Assembly: GCA_028877045.1 (NCBI GenBank)
Contig: JAGWPQ010000164.1
Span: 1 to 7,938 of the forward strand
Length of the DNA: 7,938 nucleotides
Origin: Bacteroidota bacterium
Lineage (GTDB): Bacteria; Bacteroidota; Bacteroidia; Chitinophagales; Chitinophagaceae
Reading direction: 5' to 3'
The translations under genes and the position numbers were made by a program. The notes beneath the pieces were generated by a model that saw only the letters and a list, made by a program, of their open reading frames with translations, was not told the DNA's origin and did no database searches. This document shows positions 6,715 to 7,938 of the stretch, in pieces. Each line of letters begins with the position of its first letter. Positions within the stretch are counted from its first letter, which is position 1.

Positions 6715-7101
6715 TTATAACGCTAATTCTTTGGCAGGGTCCCAAAACTTTTTTTCAAAATCAATGATGGTATCGTTTTCGATCTTGATCTTTTCTTTTT
6801 CCAGTAATTCCTGCATTAATGTGGGTGTAGCAAAATGTGCTTTGCCACTCAGCATTCCGTTTCGGTTTACAACACGATGTGCCGGGACTTTTGGTTTGAT
6901 GTGGAATGATCCGTTCATTGCCCAGCCAACCATTCTTGCACTCATCTTTGTTCCCAGATAAGCAGCAACGGCACCGTATGAAGTAACACGGCCTTTGGGG
7001 ATCTGGCGCACTACATCATACACATCTTCGAAAAAAGAATTTTCTTTTTTAATGGTTGGCAACGAATCGTGGCGTTTGGAAATATTTTTTGCTTTTGCCA
7101 A
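6715..7101 (-). CDS. Alkyltransferase-like (ATL) DNA-lesion-binding protein, MGMT family
   Basis: This protein of 128 residues has the DNA-binding domain of O6-alkylguanine-DNA alkyltransferase (about 22-104). It keeps VTSYGAVAAYLG (39-50) with Tyr42, the Arg-finger block SARMVGWAM (54-62) with Arg56, and the active-site loop PAHRVV (73-78). The catalytic Cys of PCHRV is Ala74 (codon at 6880-6882), so it cannot take an alkyl group. Such ATL proteins bind O6-alkylguanine and pass the lesion to nucleotide excision repair; that role is known for the family and inferred here. No ATG lies upstream of the conserved domain: an in-frame TAA stands at 7114-7116 and the best start is TTG at 7101, giving MAKAK. 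The gap to the preceding small Cys-motif gene is 18 bases, which points to cotranscription. Confidence 0.9.
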   Translation of the reverse strand: MAKAKNISKRHDSLPTIKKENSFFEDVYDVVRQIPKGRVTSYGAVAAYLGTKMSARMVGWAMNGSFHIKPKVPAHRVVNRNGMLSGKAHFATPTLMQELLEKEKIKIENDTIIDFEKKFWDPAKELAL

Positions 7102-7119
7102 AATGATGTTTTCTTAAAA

Positions 7120-7326
7120 TTATGGGTTTTGTTTTAATTCGCCTTCAGGGGTCAGGGGTATCATTTCAGATCGTTTCGGTTCAGGTACATTTTCAAAATC
7201 ATAGGGACAATGTCTGCAACCTTCGCCGCAGCAAAAACCTTTTTCGAGATGATAGTTTTCTGTCAATACCATCAGGTTATCGCTGCTGTAATAAAAATCA
7301 ACTCCTTCAATTAATGGTTTGTTCAT
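7120..7326 (-). CDS. Small cysteine-motif protein (DUF5522-like)
   Basis: This is a 68-residue protein of unknown function. Its centre carries FCCGEGCRHCPYDF (31-44), with Cys32, Cys33, Cys37 and Cys40 close together and able to bind a metal ion or an iron-sulfur centre. The first half (GVDFYYSSDNLMVLTENYHLEKG, in part) looks like a short beta structure. The C-terminal end is Pro- and Glu-rich (VPEPKRSE) and probably unstructured. The pattern matches what I recall as DUF5522. The ATG at 7326 lies within the end of trmB, with a 20-base overlap in a different frame, so translation of the two is probably coupled. The alkyltransferase-like gene follows after 18 bases. The motif and tight packing support a real gene despite its size. 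Confidence 0.85.
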   Translation of the reverse strand: MNKPLIEGVDFYYSSDNLMVLTENYHLEKGFCCGEGCRHCPYDFENVPEPKRSEMIPLTPEGELKQNP

Positions 7327-7938
7327 TGATCAGTTGTTTTAAAATTTCATCTTTTTCAACAGGCAGATCTTTATTCAGCCTGAATTGCAAATAATGAATA
7401 CGGTTGCTTTTGGCAATATCTAAACTTTCGTAATAAGTTTTGATAGAAAGTTCGTCCGAGATTGCTGCAGCCGAATAAACATCATCTGTATCAAGTAACA
7501 ATTCTAATTGAAATAAGTTGATGACAGTTTTGGTAAATTGATACAGATCGGGGCTATCGGTTTTTAAATTAATTAGTCCACCGGGAATAAGTATCTGTTG
7601 ATACAATCGTAAAAACTTAGGATGCGTCAATCGTTTTTTTGCTTTTGAAAAACGTAATTGCGGATCGGGAAAGGTGATCCATATTTCGCTTACTTCATCT
7701 TTCCCAAAATAATCCGGTATCTGATCGATGATGGTGCGAACAAAAGCAACATTGTGTAAACCCGCATCCAGTGCGGTTTTAGCGCCACGCCAGATACGAT
7801 TGCCTTTTATATCAACACCAATAAAATTTCTTTCAGGAAATAATTTCCCCAGGCCAATGGCATATTCGCCTTTACCGCAAGCCAGCTCAAGCGTGATCGG
7901 ATGGTTGTTCTTAAAATATTCATCCCATTTTCCTTTCA
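7307..7938 (-). CDS. trmB: tRNA (guanine46-N7)-methyltransferase (5' partial)
   Basis: This is an S-adenosylmethionine-dependent methyltransferase that makes m7G at position 46 in the variable loop of tRNAs. The frame is open to the window edge; 209 residues are visible (first full codon 7934-7936) and perhaps 10-20 are missing. The AdoMet-binding motif I is LELACGKGEYA (16-26), followed by FIGVDIKGNRIWRGAK (38-53) with Asp42 as likely ribose ligand. The catalytic block is WITFPDPQLRF (86-96), in which Asp91 of FPDP is the key residue. After FPDP, QLRFSKAKKR replaces the more widespread W-P-K-K-R-H form, which I recall as usual in Bacteroidota. HPKFLRLYQQIL and GGLINLKTDSPDLY follow as in the family. 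A TTG-started reading from 7630 would be only a fragment of this frame. The stop at 7307 lies inside the next gene. Confidence 0.95.
   Translation of the reverse strand, partial: KGKWDEYFKNNHPITLELACGKGEYAIGLGKLFPERNFIGVDIKGNRIWRGAKTALDAGLHNVAFVRTIIDQIPDYFGKDEVSEIWITFPDPQLRFSKAKKRLTHPKFLRLYQQILIPGGLINLKTDSPDLYQFTKTVINLFQLELLLDTDDVYSAAAISDELSIKTYYESLDIAKSNRIHYLQFRLNKDLPVEKDEILKQLINEQTIN

Noticed and set aside
6707..6961. Open frame on the plus strand with an ATG start (84 aa)
   Set aside because: It lies opposite the alkyltransferase-like gene, whose conserved motifs are clear; the plus-strand translation shows no family signature.
7307..7630. A separate 107-residue gene starting with TTG at 7630
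   Set aside because: The same frame continues upstream to the window edge with clear TrmB motifs, so this is only the C-terminal half of trmB.

Overview
The window looks like a chromosomal segment from a member of the Bacteroidota, most likely near Chitinophagaceae. This is inferred from the AT-rich coding style, start codons without clear Shine-Dalgarno sequences, one match to the Bacteroidota promoter pattern (TTTG, about 20 bases, TAnnTTTG), and the respiratory gene order. No mobile element, CRISPR array, rRNA or tRNA is visible. Coding density is high and no gene-free gap exceeds about 105 bases.

Bases 1-6068 (plus strand) form an aa3/caa3-type cytochrome c oxidase cluster. In order it holds subunit I (ctaD, 5' end cut by the window edge), protoheme IX farnesyltransferase (ctaB), two different five-helix subunit III proteins, subunit IV (ctaF), a SCO-type copper chaperone and a DUF420 membrane protein. 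Subunit I carries the heme a, heme a3 and CuB ligands. CtaB makes heme O on the way to heme A. SCO and DUF420 are likely assembly factors for the metal centres. Subunit II and heme A synthase are not in the window; subunit II probably lies upstream. Two good intrinsic terminators, after ctaD and after ctaF, and one candidate promoter before the second subunit III gene suggest that the cluster is made as several transcripts.

Bases 6087-7938 (minus strand) form a convergent, tightly packed housekeeping or repair group. In transcription order it holds trmB (tRNA m7G46 methyltransferase, 5' end off the window), a 68-residue cysteine-motif protein (DUF5522-like), an alkyltransferase-like DNA-damage-binding protein in which the MGMT catalytic Cys is Ala, and a YdeI/OmdA-type protein with a DUF1801-like front part. 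trmB and the small gene overlap by 20 bases and the remaining gaps are 18 and 40 bases, which suggests one operon.

I see no clearly new system. The points most worth a second look are the SCO protein with an added C-terminal membrane anchor, the paired subunit III genes of which the first lacks the usual helix Glu, the terminator placed 14 bases before the SCO start codon, and the little-studied Cys-motif protein between trmB and the alkyltransferase-like gene.
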